Shown: piece after piece, positions 1-9,578 of the stretch
Numbering within the stretch: position 1 is the stretch's first letter
Layout of the letters: each line of letters begins with the position of its first letter
Assembly (NCBI GenBank): GCA_002238685.1
Contig: MPMV01000023.1
Span: forward strand, 1-64,000
Reading direction: 5' to 3'
Origin: a bacterium EF100-94H03 bin56
Lineage (GTDB): Bacteria > Pseudomonadota > Alphaproteobacteria > SP197
Length of the DNA stretch: 64,000 bases
Notes under the pieces: generated by a model
Databases searched by the model: none
The model's input: the letters and a program-made list of their open reading frames with translations, nothing else
What the model was told of the DNA's origin: nothing
Program-made: the position numbers and the translations under genes

Positions 1-319
1 CGGCGAGCAGCAGCGCGCTCGAGTAGCCGCCGAGCGAGTTGACCTTGCCGGTGCCGAACGTGAAGCGGGAGTCGCTGGCGTGGCGGCGGCAGTAGATGTA
101 GGCGAAGACGGCCAGGCCGAGCGCGACCGTATGGGAGGCCATGTGAAGACCGTCGGCGAGCAATGCCATCGAGCCGAACGCGATACCCGCCACGATCTCG
201 ACCACCATGGTCGCGGCCGTCAGCAGGGCGACGATCAGGGTGCGCCGCTCCCCCGGTCGCCGCCGATCCAGACCGAAAGAGTGGCCGTGCTCCCAGGCTG
301 CGAGATTCGTCTTGTGCAT
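1..319 (-). CDS. dmeF: DmeF-like cation diffusion facilitator (Co/Ni efflux), N-terminal part
   Basis: Minus-strand frame starting at the ATG at 319-317 and running off the left end, about 106 residues visible. It opens MHKTNLAAWEHGHSF, the His-containing N-terminus typical of DmeF-type CDF exporters. Two hydrophobic segments follow, one around LLTAATMVVEIVAGIAFGS and one after an ADGLHMASH motif. That motif carries the Asp/His pair expected at the TM2 metal site of CDF proteins. The family expels Co2+ or Ni2+ across the inner membrane by proton antiport. A cobalt exporter near cobalamin genes is plausible but the adjacency may be chance. No DmeR/RcnR regulator is visible beside it. The C-terminal half lies outside the window. 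Confidence 0.85.
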   Translation of the reverse strand, partial: MHKTNLAAWEHGHSFGLDRRRPGERRTLIVALLTAATMVVEIVAGIAFGSMALLADGLHMASHTVALGLAVFAYIYCRRHASDSRFTFGTGKVNSLGGYSSALLLA

Positions 320-758
320 TGTTTTCCTCTGCGAAGCTGCTCACTTTCGTGAGTCTTCCGGTTGCAACAAAAGCATGGATTCCCGCTCTCCGCCTTCGCG
401 GGAATGACGGATGGGCGGGGCCCGCATACAGCCTGTCATCCGCGAAAGCGTGAAGTTTTTCAACAGATGTCTGATGACACGTCACTGCTCACCCGGTGGT
501 TCGGCTGGTTGTTTAGTGTCCTGGTTGAGGCATTCGGCGGCGGGCGATGGTGATGACGATCAGGGGGTTGAAGCCGAGTGTCGCCATGGTCTGGAGGCAG
601 CTCGAGATTCGACAGTGGGCCTGTGTGGAACTGAACCGGCTGTCGGCATGCGGGACGGCCGCGTTTCCGCAGGTGTGCTTGCGTCTTGCAACCGCTAGCT
701 GGAATCGACGAGGCGGCCCGCGCTACGCTTCGAAGGATGATCCTCGCGAAGGGATTCG
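320..758. other. intergenic region between dmeF and amidase
   Basis: About 440 bp between divergent dmeF and the amidase. It should hold both promoters. Short frames here (for example 411-698) resemble no family I know. The only structured element I see is the dispersed-type inverted repeat at 375-410. Confidence 0.5.
375..410. repeat. short palindromic dispersed repeat (REP-like)
   Basis: Contains GGATTCCCGC, then a short spacer, then GCGGGAATGACGG, whose arms ATTCCCGC and GCGGGAAT are inverted copies. It resembles the common proteobacterial dispersed palindrome built on TCATTCCCGCGAA. A partial second echo (TGTCATCCGCGAAAGCG) lies near 434-450. Only one copy is in this window, so mobility cannot be judged. 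Confidence 0.5.
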
Positions 759-2242
759 ATGATGATAGAAGACTACGCCGACCTTGATGCCACGGACCTC
801 GCCGCTCGCATTGCCCTGGGAGAACTCACCGCATCGCAAGTACTCGAAGAGGCGATTGCCCGTGCCGAGCGCGTCAACCCGAAACTGAATGCGCTGGTCT
901 ACCCGTGGTTCGACCACGCCCGGGCTCGCGTCCGGGAAGGTCTGCCCGCCGGTCCTCTGCACGGCGTCCCCTTCCTGTTGAAGGACCTGTACGAGGACTA
1001 CGCCGGCCTGCCGCACAGCAACGGCTGTCGTGCGCTTGACGGCACGGTCGCGGACCATGATGCCGAACTGGTGCGTCGCTACAAGGCGGCAGGCCTGAGC
1101 ATCTTCGGGAGAACGACATCGCCGGAGTTCGGGCTCTCGACGACGACCGAATCCGCGCTTCACGGCGTCACCCGCAATCCCTGGCATCCGGACGTGACGG
1201 CGGGCGGGTCGGCAGGGGGGGGGGGCGCCCTTGGTTGGGCCGGGGGGCTTCCCGGTGGGCAAGCAACAGCGGCGGGGCGGCCGCTCTGGTTGCGGCCGGC
1301 GTCATTCCGATGGCGAACGCATCCGATGGCGGCGGCTCGATCCGCATCCCGGCGTCATGCTGCGGACTGTTCGGCCTCAAACCGACCCGCGCCCGCAATC
1401 CCATCGGCCCCGATGTCGGGGAGGGCTGGTCCGGCCTCGCGACCGCGCACGCGGTGTCGAGGACCGTGCGAGACAGCGCGCTCCTGCTCGACTGCACGGC
1501 AGGCCCCGACATCGGAGCGCCGTACTGGGCGCAAGCGCCGGAACGACCGTTCGTCGAGGAAGTCGGCCGCGATGTCGCCGGCATGAAGGTCGCAGTCATC
1601 CGCGAGCCGTGGTTCGACGCCGAAACCGACCCGGATTGCCTCGCGGCCGTCGACGCGGCGGTCGCGCATTGCCGGGCTCTCGGCCTTGCAGTCGAAGATG
1701 CCACTCTTTCCGTTCCCCAGTGGATGCTCGATGCGGACATGCAGATCATCTACAGCAACGCCCGCCAGACGGTAGAGCTGCTGGAATCCGTCTTCGACCG
1801 CCCCATGACCGAAAACGACGTGGAGCCGAACAATCTCCGCATGGCCCGCAACGACCGCAGCACCGGCGCCGACTACGTCACCGCCCTCAATGGCATTCAC
1901 GCCCTCGGCCGCCTCGTGGCGCGTTTCTTCGTCGACTTCGATCTCCTGCTCACGCCCACCATGCCAATGGCGCCATTGCCGCTCGGTCTGCTCTCGCCGT
2001 CGCGTGATGACGGCGAAGCGCAATGGCGCGATGTCGTTCGCACGATCGCGTTCACGGCACCGTTCAATGCGTCGGGCAACCCGGCGGCGTCCGTCCCGCT
2101 GCACTGGAACCGGGACGGCGTACCGATCGGCGTGCAGTTCGTCGCGCCGTATGGCGATGAAGCGGCGTTGTTGCGAATCGGCTCGGCGCTGGAGCGGATC
2201 GCACCGTGGGCCCATCGTCGACCCGGCGTACACTCAGGCTGA
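759..2242 (+). pseudogene. amidase signature family enzyme, frame broken by a 56-bp duplication
   Basis: The N-terminal frame starts at 759 and includes the catalytic Lys in LLKDLYED (about residue 75). It reads to TAGGS at about 1209. The C-terminal frame resumes at [12 protein letters not shown] and continues through [11 protein letters not shown], which carries the nucleophile Ser, to the stop at 2242. The break lies inside the GGSS-GG motif that holds the cis-Ser of the Lys-Ser-Ser triad. An extra stretch of about 56 bp with an 11-G run (1215-1225) sits there. Removing 56 bp leaves 1428 bp, a clean 475-residue frame of normal amidase length. The enzyme would hydrolyse a carboxylic amide; substrate unknown. 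Either a real pseudogene or, more likely, an intact gene with a sequence error. Confidence 0.8.
1212..1323. repeat. imperfect 56-bp tandem duplication inside amidase
   Basis: Copy one (about 1212-1267) aligns to copy two (about 1268-1323) at a 55-56 bp offset. For example CTTGGTTGGGCCGG matches CTGGTTGCGGCCGG, followed by GCTTCCCGGTGGGCAA against GTCATTCCGATGGCGAA. Most mismatches in copy one are changes to G. Copy two encodes the expected family sequence and copy one does not. Confidence 0.75.
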
Positions 2243-2374
2243 ACCCTGCAACCGTTCTGATCGCATCGGCCTTCATTCATTTGGTCTGTGTGGGGAGCCG
2301 CGCATACCGCGAATCGCTGCTTACCAGAAGGTTGCGGTTGACCGGCCTGCCGGTTGGCAAGGCCGTGGGGCTGA

Positions 2375-3847
2375 TTATGGATTCCCCGTGCGTGTCCGGG
2401 CGATGGCCAGCCAGCGATCGATGTCGGTCGAGGATTCGATGGCGTCGGCCACGGCGTCGATGGCCTGGTCGACCTCGTCTTCGAAGGCGATACCGTTCGC
2501 CGGACGACTGCCGAGGCGTTCGAGGAAGCTGCGGCGGAAGTCGTCCGAGCGGAAGAGTCCGTGCATGTAGCAGCCCATGATGCGGCCCGAGTTCGAGACC
2601 GCACCATCGGGACCTGTCTCCAGTTCCACCATGGGGCGCTCCAGGTCCGGTCCGGTTGTCACACCCATGTGCATTTCGTAACCGGCAATCCGTTCTCCTG
2701 TCATGGTGTCGCGGCCACGGACTTCGGCCAGCTGCTTGGTGCCGGCAAGTGTTGTCGTGATATCGAGCAGGCCGAGCCCGGGTTCCGAACCTGGTCTTCC
2801 CTCGATGCCTGAGGGATCGGCGACCTCGCAACCAAGCATCTGGTAGCCACCGCACAATCCGACGATCCACCCGCCGCGCCGGACATGGGCGGCAAGATCG
2901 ACGTCCCAGCCGTTGGCCCTGAGCGAGACAAGGTCGGCCAGCGTGCTCTTGGAGCCTGGCAGGACGACGAGATCGCAGTTTCCTGGAAGCGGCTCGCCCG
3001 GACCGATCATCCTGACGTCGACATCCGGTTCAGACATCAAGGGATCAAGGTCATCGAAGTTGGCGATACGGTCGAATCGCAGACAGGCAACGCGGATGGC
3101 CGCTGCGCTGCGGTCATTCCGCGGCCGCCGATGATCGAGGGCAACCGCGTCCTCGGCCGGCAGTCGCCGTGCCGCCGCAAGGTAGGGAATGACCCCGAGA
3201 CAGTCGATGCCGGCATGTCGTCTGATGATGTCGATCGCGGGATCGAAGAGCGAGACATCGCCGCGGAACCTGTTGATGCAGCAGGCGCGCACGAGGCGCC
3301 GTTCGTCATCGTCGAGGAGCGCCATGGTGCCGACGATGCTGGCGATGACGCCGCCACGGTCGATGTCCCCGACAAGCACGACGGGCACCTCGGCCTCGAC
3401 GGCAAAACCCATGTTGGCGATGTCGCCGTCCCGCAGGTTGATCTCCGCCGGCGATCCTGCCCCCTCGACGAGGACGAGATCGGCCGTGGCTTCCAGGTGC
3501 CGGAAACTCTCCATGACGGGCGCCATGAGCGTGCCCGCAAGACCGCGATAGTCCCGGGCGGAGCTCGAACCAAGAACCCGTCCCTGGACGATGATCTGGG
3601 ATGTGCGGTCGGACTGGGGTTTGAGGAGTACGGGATTCATGTGAACGCCGGCGGGGAGGCCACAGGCCCTCGCCTGAAGCATCTGGGCACGGCCGATTTC
3701 ACCGCCATCGGCTGCCACGCCGGCATTGTTCGACATGTTCTGGGGCTTGAAGGGCAGGATTTTCAGGCCACGCCGGGTGAAGGCGCGGGCGAGACCGGTG
3801 ACGATCAGGGACTTGCCGACATCCGAACCGGTCCCCTGGACCATCAC
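2375..3847 (-). CDS. cobQ: cobyric acid synthase
   Basis: About 490 residues, the usual CobQ size. It starts at GTG 3847 or the adjacent ATG 3844. CobQ uses glutamine and ATP to amidate four side chains of adenosylcobyrinic acid a,c-diamide. The N-terminal synthetase half carries a P-loop-like QGTGSDVGKS (residues about 4-13) and KPQNMSNNAG. The C-terminal glutamine amidotransferase half carries the catalytic Cys in VGLCGGYQMLG and a His in GYEMHMG. It is the last gene of the cobW-N-O-Q run, about 35 bp after cobO, and so probably falls under the upstream cobalamin riboswitch. Confidence 0.96.
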   Translation of the reverse strand: MMVQGTGSDVGKSLIVTGLARAFTRRGLKILPFKPQNMSNNAGVAADGGEIGRAQMLQARACGLPAGVHMNPVLLKPQSDRTSQIIVQGRVLGSSSARDYRGLAGTLMAPVMESFRHLEATADLVLVEGAGSPAEINLRDGDIANMGFAVEAEVPVVLVGDIDRGGVIASIVGTMALLDDDERRLVRACCINRFRGDVSLFDPAIDIIRRHAGIDCLGVIPYLAAARRLPAEDAVALDHRRPRNDRSAAAIRVACLRFDRIANFDDLDPLMSEPDVDVRMIGPGEPLPGNCDLVVLPGSKSTLADLVSLRANGWDVDLAAHVRRGGWIVGLCGGYQMLGCEVADPSGIEGRPGSEPGLGLLDITTTLAGTKQLAEVRGRDTMTGERIAGYEMHMGVTTGPDLERPMVELETGPDGAVSNSGRIMGCYMHGLFRSDDFRRSFLERLGSRPANGIAFEDEVDQAIDAVADAIESSTDIDRWLAIARTRTGNP

Positions 3848-3882
3848 TGCTGGTGTCGCCGAGGAAGGGATGTTCCCGCGTC

Positions 3883-4500
3883 CTAGAACTCGATGCCGGG
3901 CTGGCTGCGCACACCCTCGCGGAAGGGATGCTTGACGAGAGTCATCTCGGTGACGAGGTCGGCAATCTCGATGAGTGCATCCGGGGCGTTGCGCCCGGTG
4001 ACAACAACATGGAGGTCATCGCGGCGGGCGTTGAGCGCATCGAGCACATCGTCGGCATCGACATAGCCGTAACGCAGGGCAATGTTGAGTTCGTCGAGTA
4101 TGACGAGACGGATTCCCGGATCGGCCATGAGCTCACAAGAGGCCTTCCAGGCGGCTGCGGCCATCTCGGTATCGCGCTCGCGGTCCTGGGTCTCCCAGGT
4201 AAACCCCTCGCCCATGACCTTCCAGGTGACCTGTTCGGGAAACTGGCGGAACACCTTCAGTTCACCGATCGTGTCACGGCCCTTGATGAACTGCACGACG
4301 CCGATGCGATAACCGTGACCCAGGCAGCGCAGGGCCATGCCCCAGGCCGCCGTGGATTTTCCCTTTCCCTTGCCGGTGTGGACGATGAGAAGCCCGCGCT
4401 CCTCGGTCTTGGTCGCCATCATGCGATCACGGGCAGCCTTGCGCTTTATCATCCTTTCCCGGTGACGCTGGTTGATGGAGTCGTCGTCGGACGTCGTCAT
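3883..4500 (-). CDS. cobO: cob(I)alamin adenosyltransferase, CobA/CobO/BtuR type
   Basis: 205 residues from the ATG at 4500, which overlaps the cobN stop in an ATGA junction; this coupling decides the start. It transfers the 5'-deoxyadenosyl group of ATP to the cobalt of a corrinoid. The P-loop is HTGKGKGKSTAAWG (residues about 41-54). VVQFIKG, the acidic VILDELNIAL strand and VVVTGRNAP follow, all in the order expected for the BtuR family. The N-terminus is a charged tail typical of this type. Nothing looks degraded. Confidence 0.96.
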   Translation of the reverse strand: MTTSDDDSINQRHRERMIKRKAARDRMMATKTEERGLLIVHTGKGKGKSTAAWGMALRCLGHGYRIGVVQFIKGRDTIGELKVFRQFPEQVTWKVMGEGFTWETQDRERDTEMAAAAWKASCELMADPGIRLVILDELNIALRYGYVDADDVLDALNARRDDLHVVVTGRNAPDALIEIADLVTEMTLVKHPFREGVRSQPGIEF

Positions 4501-7500
4501 GGGATGTCCCTTTCGGTGAGGAGCGTTTCGAGGCCATGTATCGTACTGTTGCGTCGTGGTGTCCACAGACCGCGTCTGAAGGCCTCGTGCAGGCGCCCGG
4601 CGATATCCGTCAATGCGTCGGGGTTGGCCTCTTCAAGGAATGCACGGACTTCCGCATTGTCCAGCCATGAATCGGCAACGGCATCGAAGTGATGTCCGGG
4701 CACCGCACCGGTCGTTGCGGCGAAGCCGAAGAGGTAATCCACCGTGGCCGCCATTTCGAAGGCGCCCTTGTAGCCATGGCGCATGACTCCGGCGATCCAC
4801 TTCGGATTGACGACACGCCCTCGCACGACGCGTGCGATCTCTTCCTTCAAGGTGGCGATTCGCGGGTTTTCGGGGCGGGAATGATCGTTGTGATAGACCG
4901 CCGGCTGCCGACCCGAGGCGCTCCGTACCGCTGCAGCGAGGCCACCCTCGAACTGGTAGTAGTCGTCCGAATCGAGAAGATCGTGTTCCCTGTTGTCCTG
5001 GTTGTGGATGACGGCTTCGACGTGCCGCAACCGGGTCTCGAGGAGAGAGTGCGCAGCCTCGCCTTCGGCACCGGCGCCATAGGCAAATCCGCTCCATGCG
5101 ACGTAGGCCCGGGCGAGATCATCACGCCCGTCCCATGCTCCGCTGTCAATCAGCGCCTGGAGCCCGGCGCCGTAGGCGCCAGGCATCGACCCGAAGACCC
5201 TGGTGGCGGCATGCCTGAAGGCGGTTTCCCCGGCGCCTGCCGTCTCTTCTCGCACCATCGCTGCCAGGGGATTGACGTCCGCCGGTTCATCGAGCGCGGC
5301 GACAGCGCGCGCGGCAGTGTCAACGAGATCGATGAGGGATGGGAAGGCATCACGAAAGAAGCCGGATACCCTGAGGGTGACATCGACCCGCGGCCGTCCG
5401 AGCACTCCGGCGGGCATGATCTCGTAGCCGGTGACACGACCGCTGATGGCATCCCAGGACGGCTGGACTCCCATCAGCGCCAGAGCCTGGGCGATGTCGT
5501 CGCCACCGGTCCTCATGGTGGCTGTTCCCCATGCCGACAGTGCCACGGCGCGTGGCCATTCTCCGTGGTCCTGGAGGTGGCGCTCCACAAGCCGGTTGGC
5601 GGACATCCATCCCAGGCGCCAGGCAGCGGGCGTGGGTACCGATCGCGTGTCGACCGAATAGAAGTTCCGTCCCGTGGGAAGGACTTCCGGACGGCCCCTC
5701 GTCGGGGCGCCGGATGGTCCGGGTTCCACGAACGAGCCGTCGAGTCCGGCGAGCAGGCTGTTGATCTCGTGTGTTCCGCAGGCGTTGAGTGCCGGACGAA
5801 GGCGGCTCTCGACATCGTCCATCACCCGTGCCGTCGAGGACCAGCATGGATCAGGGGAGATGGTGCCGTCGATGAGGGCAAGGGCGAGGCTCTCGAGGCG
5901 TTCGAGTGTATCGCCGCATGTCCGCCACGGGCCCCCGTCGAGTCCGGCGAGAACGTCCGGCCGCGGCCCTGCCCACGGAACGGCCGGGGACATGTCGAGA
6001 GGATCGAAGTCGAGCGCGAGATCGTGGGCAAGCGCGCGCGTGATCGATTGTCCCGTGCCCTTTCCGTCACCCCGGGGCGCACGTGCCAGGGCAACGAGCG
6101 AGGAGCTGGCAAGGGAACCTTCCGGTGACCGTCCGAAAATGTGCAGGCCGTCCCTGATCTGCAGTTCCTTGATCTCGCACAGGTGACCGTCGAGCTTGGT
6201 CAGCCTCGCCGTCATGTCATCGGCTCCGATGATGCCGCAGTCCTCCTCGAGGCCGCTGCTGGCCAGAAGTGCCAGGATATCCGTCGCGATGACGTCAAGA
6301 CGCCTGGGATCGGTCTGTGAGGCTTCGTAGTACTCGTCAACAAGCCGTTCGAGTGTCTCGAGTTCGCCGTAGGTGCCGGCCCTGGCAAGCGGTGGGGTGA
6401 GGTGATCCACGATCACCGCCGACGTCCGCCTCTTGGCCTGAGTACCCTCCCCGGGATCATTCACGATGAAGGGGTAGAGATGGGGAAGCGGGGAGAAGGC
6501 TGCCTCGGGAAAACAGGAAGACGACAGTGCCAACGCCTTGCCCGGGAGCCACTCCAGGTTGCCGTGCTTGCCAAGGTGGATCACCGCATGGGCATCGAAC
6601 GGTCCCGAAAACCACATGTAGAAGGCGAGATAGGCATGGGGCGGAACCAGATCCGGATCGTGGTAGCTCGTGGCAGGATCGATGTCGTAGCCCCGGGTGG
6701 GCTGGATGCCGATCGCCAGATTGTCCCAGCGATGAATGGCAAGGTGGAAGTCGCCTTCGGAGACGAAGGGATCATCCTCCGGCCCCCCCCACCGGTTCAG
6801 GACCTTCTCGCGGACCTCCACGGGAAGGGCCTCGAAGCGCTCCCGGTAGGTGTCCAGGGAGAATGTGACATCCGAGTGACGGGGGGTGGGGCCGGTTCTC
6901 CGGTTGGTCGGCCCCGCCATCAGTGTTCCGATGAGTTCGGCTCCGTCGAAGGGAACGCCATCCACGCGGTATCCGGCGTCCCTCATCGCCCGGATGATGG
7001 TGGATGCCGAGGCCGGGGTGTCGAGACCGACACCGTTGGCAAGGCGTGAGTCCTTTCCAGGGTAGTTGGCGAGAACGATGGCGACACGGCGGTCTCCGGA
7101 CGGTGTGCGCCGGAGGCGCACCCAGCTGGCAGCCAGCCGTGCGGTCCAGGCAACACGGTCGTCGAGCGGCTGATGGGTCACGACACTGATCTCGGTTTCC
7201 GGAAGACGCGGTCCGGGAGCCTTGAAGGAGATGGCGCGGGCGAGAATGCGTCCATCGACCTCCGGGAGCGCCACATTCATCGCGATGTCCCGGGGGGCAA
7301 GACCGCGTGTGCGTTCCTGCCACTGGTCGAGGGTTTCACCGGATAGGACGGCCTGGAGGATCGGGCAACCGGCGTCATCAAAGGGTGAGGGGCCACGATC
7401 GGCACCCGGGCTCGAGACCGCAAAGCCGGTTGCGTTGACGATCACCGCCGGGCGGAAGGTGGCCAGCGTTTCCTCGACGAGTGCGGCCGCCGCCGGATCC

Positions 7501-8225
7501 TTGAGGCTCTGGCTGTAGAGCGGCAGCGGGTTGAGTCCCTCGCGCTTCAGGGCACGGACAAGGGCATCGACCGGACGAGTGTCGCCGGCCTGGACCAGGG
7601 CCCGGTAGAAGTGGACGAGCGCCACGTCCTCTCCCGATGCCCAGCGTCCGGGGAATGTGTCGCCGGCCACGTCTCCCTCGCCGGGCCAGTAGTATCCTGC
7701 CCGCGGAAACATCACTGGCGCTCCTGCCGCCTGTTCATGGCCTGCGAGTGCCGCTGCATGAACGAGAATGTTGTCGGCGTTTTCCCTGCCGCCGTGAATC
7801 AGGTAGCTCCACAACCGGTCATAGTCGGCATCGCCAACGGTTGATAGACGGCGAAGCTCCCCGTCCTGCCGGTCATCTCCGGGCAGCAGGGCAAGCGCGA
7901 TGCCGTGCTGCCTGGCAGCGGCGGCGATTTCATCGATGCCGTAACGCCAGTAGGAAGCACCGCCAAGCAGGCGGACGATGACCACGCGTGCCGGCACGAT
8001 GATGGTCTCGACATACGTGTCCACCGACAGGTTGTGTCCAAGCTGGAGGATGTTGGCGAGGCGCACCACGGGTGAGCCCGCAGGACGTCGGTCCGCCGCC
8101 GCTGCCAGCATGGCAAGTTCCGTGTCGGCAGCGGACAGAATGATGATGTCACCGGGGGTCTGACCGAGATCGAGCGCTTCCGTGCCGTCGGGGACAACGC
8201 CCGGCTGCGTGGTCAGCAGGTGCAT
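4497..8225 (-). CDS. cobN: cobaltochelatase large subunit CobN
   Basis: 1242 residues, full CobN length, starting at ATG 8225 which shares one base with the cobW stop (TGATG). CobN is the large subunit of the ATP-dependent aerobic cobaltochelatase that inserts Co2+ into hydrogenobyrinic acid a,c-diamide. Family blocks are clear: HLGKHGNLEWLPGKA, YPFIVNDPGEGTQAKRR and, near the C-terminus, WIAGVMRHGYKGAFEMA. The partner ATPase subunits CobS and CobT are not in the window and must lie elsewhere. Its stop overlaps cobO. The family also includes BchH/ChlH and CobN-like proteins, but the cob neighbours favour cobalt. Confidence 0.97.
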   Translation of the reverse strand: MHLLTTQPGVVPDGTEALDLGQTPGDIIILSAADTELAMLAAAADRRPAGSPVVRLANILQLGHNLSVDTYVETIIVPARVVIVRLLGGASYWRYGIDEIAAAARQHGIALALLPGDDRQDGELRRLSTVGDADYDRLWSYLIHGGRENADNILVHAAALAGHEQAAGAPVMFPRAGYYWPGEGDVAGDTFPGRWASGEDVALVHFYRALVQAGDTRPVDALVRALKREGLNPLPLYSQSLKDPAAAALVEETLATFRPAVIVNATGFAVSSPGADRGPSPFDDAGCPILQAVLSGETLDQWQERTRGLAPRDIAMNVALPEVDGRILARAISFKAPGPRLPETEISVVTHQPLDDRVAWTARLAASWVRLRRTPSGDRRVAIVLANYPGKDSRLANGVGLDTPASASTIIRAMRDAGYRVDGVPFDGAELIGTLMAGPTNRRTGPTPRHSDVTFSLDTYRERFEALPVEVREKVLNRWGGPEDDPFVSEGDFHLAIHRWDNLAIGIQPTRGYDIDPATSYHDPDLVPPHAYLAFYMWFSGPFDAHAVIHLGKHGNLEWLPGKALALSSSCFPEAAFSPLPHLYPFIVNDPGEGTQAKRRTSAVIVDHLTPPLARAGTYGELETLERLVDEYYEASQTDPRRLDVIATDILALLASSGLEEDCGIIGADDMTARLTKLDGHLCEIKELQIRDGLHIFGRSPEGSLASSSLVALARAPRGDGKGTGQSITRALAHDLALDFDPLDMSPAVPWAGPRPDVLAGLDGGPWRTCGDTLERLESLALALIDGTISPDPCWSSTARVMDDVESRLRPALNACGTHEINSLLAGLDGSFVEPGPSGAPTRGRPEVLPTGRNFYSVDTRSVPTPAAWRLGWMSANRLVERHLQDHGEWPRAVALSAWGTATMRTGGDDIAQALALMGVQPSWDAISGRVTGYEIMPAGVLGRPRVDVTLRVSGFFRDAFPSLIDLVDTAARAVAALDEPADVNPLAAMVREETAGAGETAFRHAATRVFGSMPGAYGAGLQALIDSGAWDGRDDLARAYVAWSGFAYGAGAEGEAAHSLLETRLRHVEAVIHNQDNREHDLLDSDDYYQFEGGLAAAVRSASGRQPAVYHNDHSRPENPRIATLKEEIARVVRGRVVNPKWIAGVMRHGYKGAFEMAATVDYLFGFAATTGAVPGHHFDAVADSWLDNAEVRAFLEEANPDALTDIAGRLHEAFRRGLWTPRRNSTIHGLETLLTERDIP

Positions 8226-9268
8226 CAGGTTGTCCGGCCACCGACTTCGCTGGCGATTGCATGCCGATCCAGGCCGTTGAGGCCGATCACGACAAGTTCG
8301 CTGCGCTTCTCCTCGCCATCTTTCCAGGGGCGGTCATAGTACCTCTCGATGCGTGGTCCCACGCCCTGGATGACGTGACGCATGGGTTTGCCGGCAACAT
8401 GGAGGAAACCCTTGATACGCAGGATGTCATGGTGCTCCACGGCCTCGACCAGGGATCTTTCCAGGGCATCGGGATCCCGGATGCAGTCGAGGGTGATGGT
8501 GAAACTCGTGAAGTCGTCGTGATCGTGATCGTCGTCCTCCCCATCGTGGTGGGACGGACGGTTGGCCAGATCATCCTCGGCAGCGGCGCCGATGCCGAGC
8601 ATGGCCAGGGGATCGACTGCACCTCCGGATGCGGCAATCACCCTGGTTCCGGGTCTGCGGTGGGTGTCGACGGTCTGGCGCACCGCTTCGAGCAGCGTGT
8701 CGTCGACCAGGTCCGTCTTGTTGAGGACGACCACGTCGGCACTGAGGACCTGTTCCTCGAACACCTCCTCAAGGGGACTTTCGTGATCCAGGTTGACATC
8801 GTCGCGGCGCTGGCGGTCGACCGCATCCGGGTCGTCCGCGAACCGGCCGTCCGCCACGGCCCGTGCATCGATCACCGCGATGACACCGTCAACGGTCACC
8901 CGTGTCTTCACCTCGGGCCAGTTGAAGGCCTTGATCAGAGGCTTGGGCAAGGCGAGCCCGGACGTCTCGATGATGATGTGGTCCGGGGGCTCCGGCCGCT
9001 CGATCAGTGCGCGCATGGTTGGCAGGAAGTCATCGGCAACGGTGCAGCAGATGCAGCCGTTGGCAAGTTCGACGATATCGTCGTCGGCACAGGTTTCCAG
9101 TCCGCAGCCGCGGATCAGTTCCCGGTCGACTCCGAGATCCCCGAACTCGTTGATGATGAAGGCAAGCCGGCGTCCGGATGCGGCACTGACCAGGTGCCGG
9201 ATCATGGTCGTCTTTCCGGAACCCAGAAAGCCGGTGAGGACGGTGGCAGGAATCTTGGCGGCGAACAT
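8225..9268 (-). CDS. cobW: CobW GTPase / cobalt metallochaperone
   Basis: 347 residues if started at ATG 9268 (MFAAKIPATVL), which fits the family better than upstream in-frame starts. The Walker A motif is GFLGSGKTT (residues about 13-21). The metal-binding CxCC motif sits in GCICCTV, a guanine-specificity NKTD is in LNKTDLV, and a His/Asp-rich loop (GEDDDHDHDDF) precedes the C-terminal CobW domain. COG0523 proteins hydrolyse GTP to deliver metal; CobW is thought to supply Co2+ to the chelatase. It heads the riboswitch-controlled run and overlaps cobN by one base. Confidence 0.95.
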   Translation of the reverse strand: MFAAKIPATVLTGFLGSGKTTMIRHLVSAASGRRLAFIINEFGDLGVDRELIRGCGLETCADDDIVELANGCICCTVADDFLPTMRALIERPEPPDHIIIETSGLALPKPLIKAFNWPEVKTRVTVDGVIAVIDARAVADGRFADDPDAVDRQRRDDVNLDHESPLEEVFEEQVLSADVVVLNKTDLVDDTLLEAVRQTVDTHRRPGTRVIAASGGAVDPLAMLGIGAAAEDDLANRPSHHDGEDDDHDHDDFTSFTITLDCIRDPDALERSLVEAVEHHDILRIKGFLHVAGKPMRHVIQGVGPRIERYYDRPWKDGEEKRSELVVIGLNGLDRHAIASEVGGRTT

Positions 9269-9364
9269 GTCAGTGATGTCCGCCTGGGAGCGCCGGCTGG
9301 CAGCGGCAATGAGCAACGTGAACGGACATCTGCCCCTCCCTCCGAGGTGCGCTGGCCTGTCGTG

Positions 9365-9535
9365 CCGGAACGGGGGAGATCTCCTGACTCCGGGTCATCG
9401 ATCCAGGGACTCCTTCCCGGCACCAGGTGCCAGTGGATGTCGTGTCCCGTGTCTCGCCGTTACAGTTGCGGGGGCAGTGCCGGCCTTGGATCCGTTGATC
9501 CGCACCGGCTTCCCTCGCCTCGTTCCAGGATTTCG
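9365..9535 (-). promoter_or_regulatory. cobalamin (B12) riboswitch upstream of cobW
   Basis: Read on the minus strand, the interval holds the conserved cobalamin riboswitch blocks in order. GGGAAGCCGGTGCGGATC (about 9514-9497) comes first, then GCACTGCCCCCGCAACTGTA, then CACTGG with GGGAAGG. Last is a B12 box, GAGTCAGGAGATC, near 9390-9378. It lies in the cobP-cobW gap about 100 bases before the cobW start, so it should repress cobWNOQ when adenosylcobalamin is plentiful. The outer helix ends were judged by eye. Confidence 0.92.
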
Positions 9536-9578
9536 ACCCTAGCAGGCGTCCCGGGATGGAACAAGCCGGTGAAGCTGA

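Noticed and set aside
1215-1225. G11 tract as a phase-variation (slipped-strand) switch in the amidase
   Set aside because: Changing tract length alone cannot restore the motif because a 56-bp extra copy is present; tract and copy look like one event.
4689-6128. 479-residue plus-strand frame opposite cobN
   Set aside because: Shadow of a full-length CobN with no recognisable domain.
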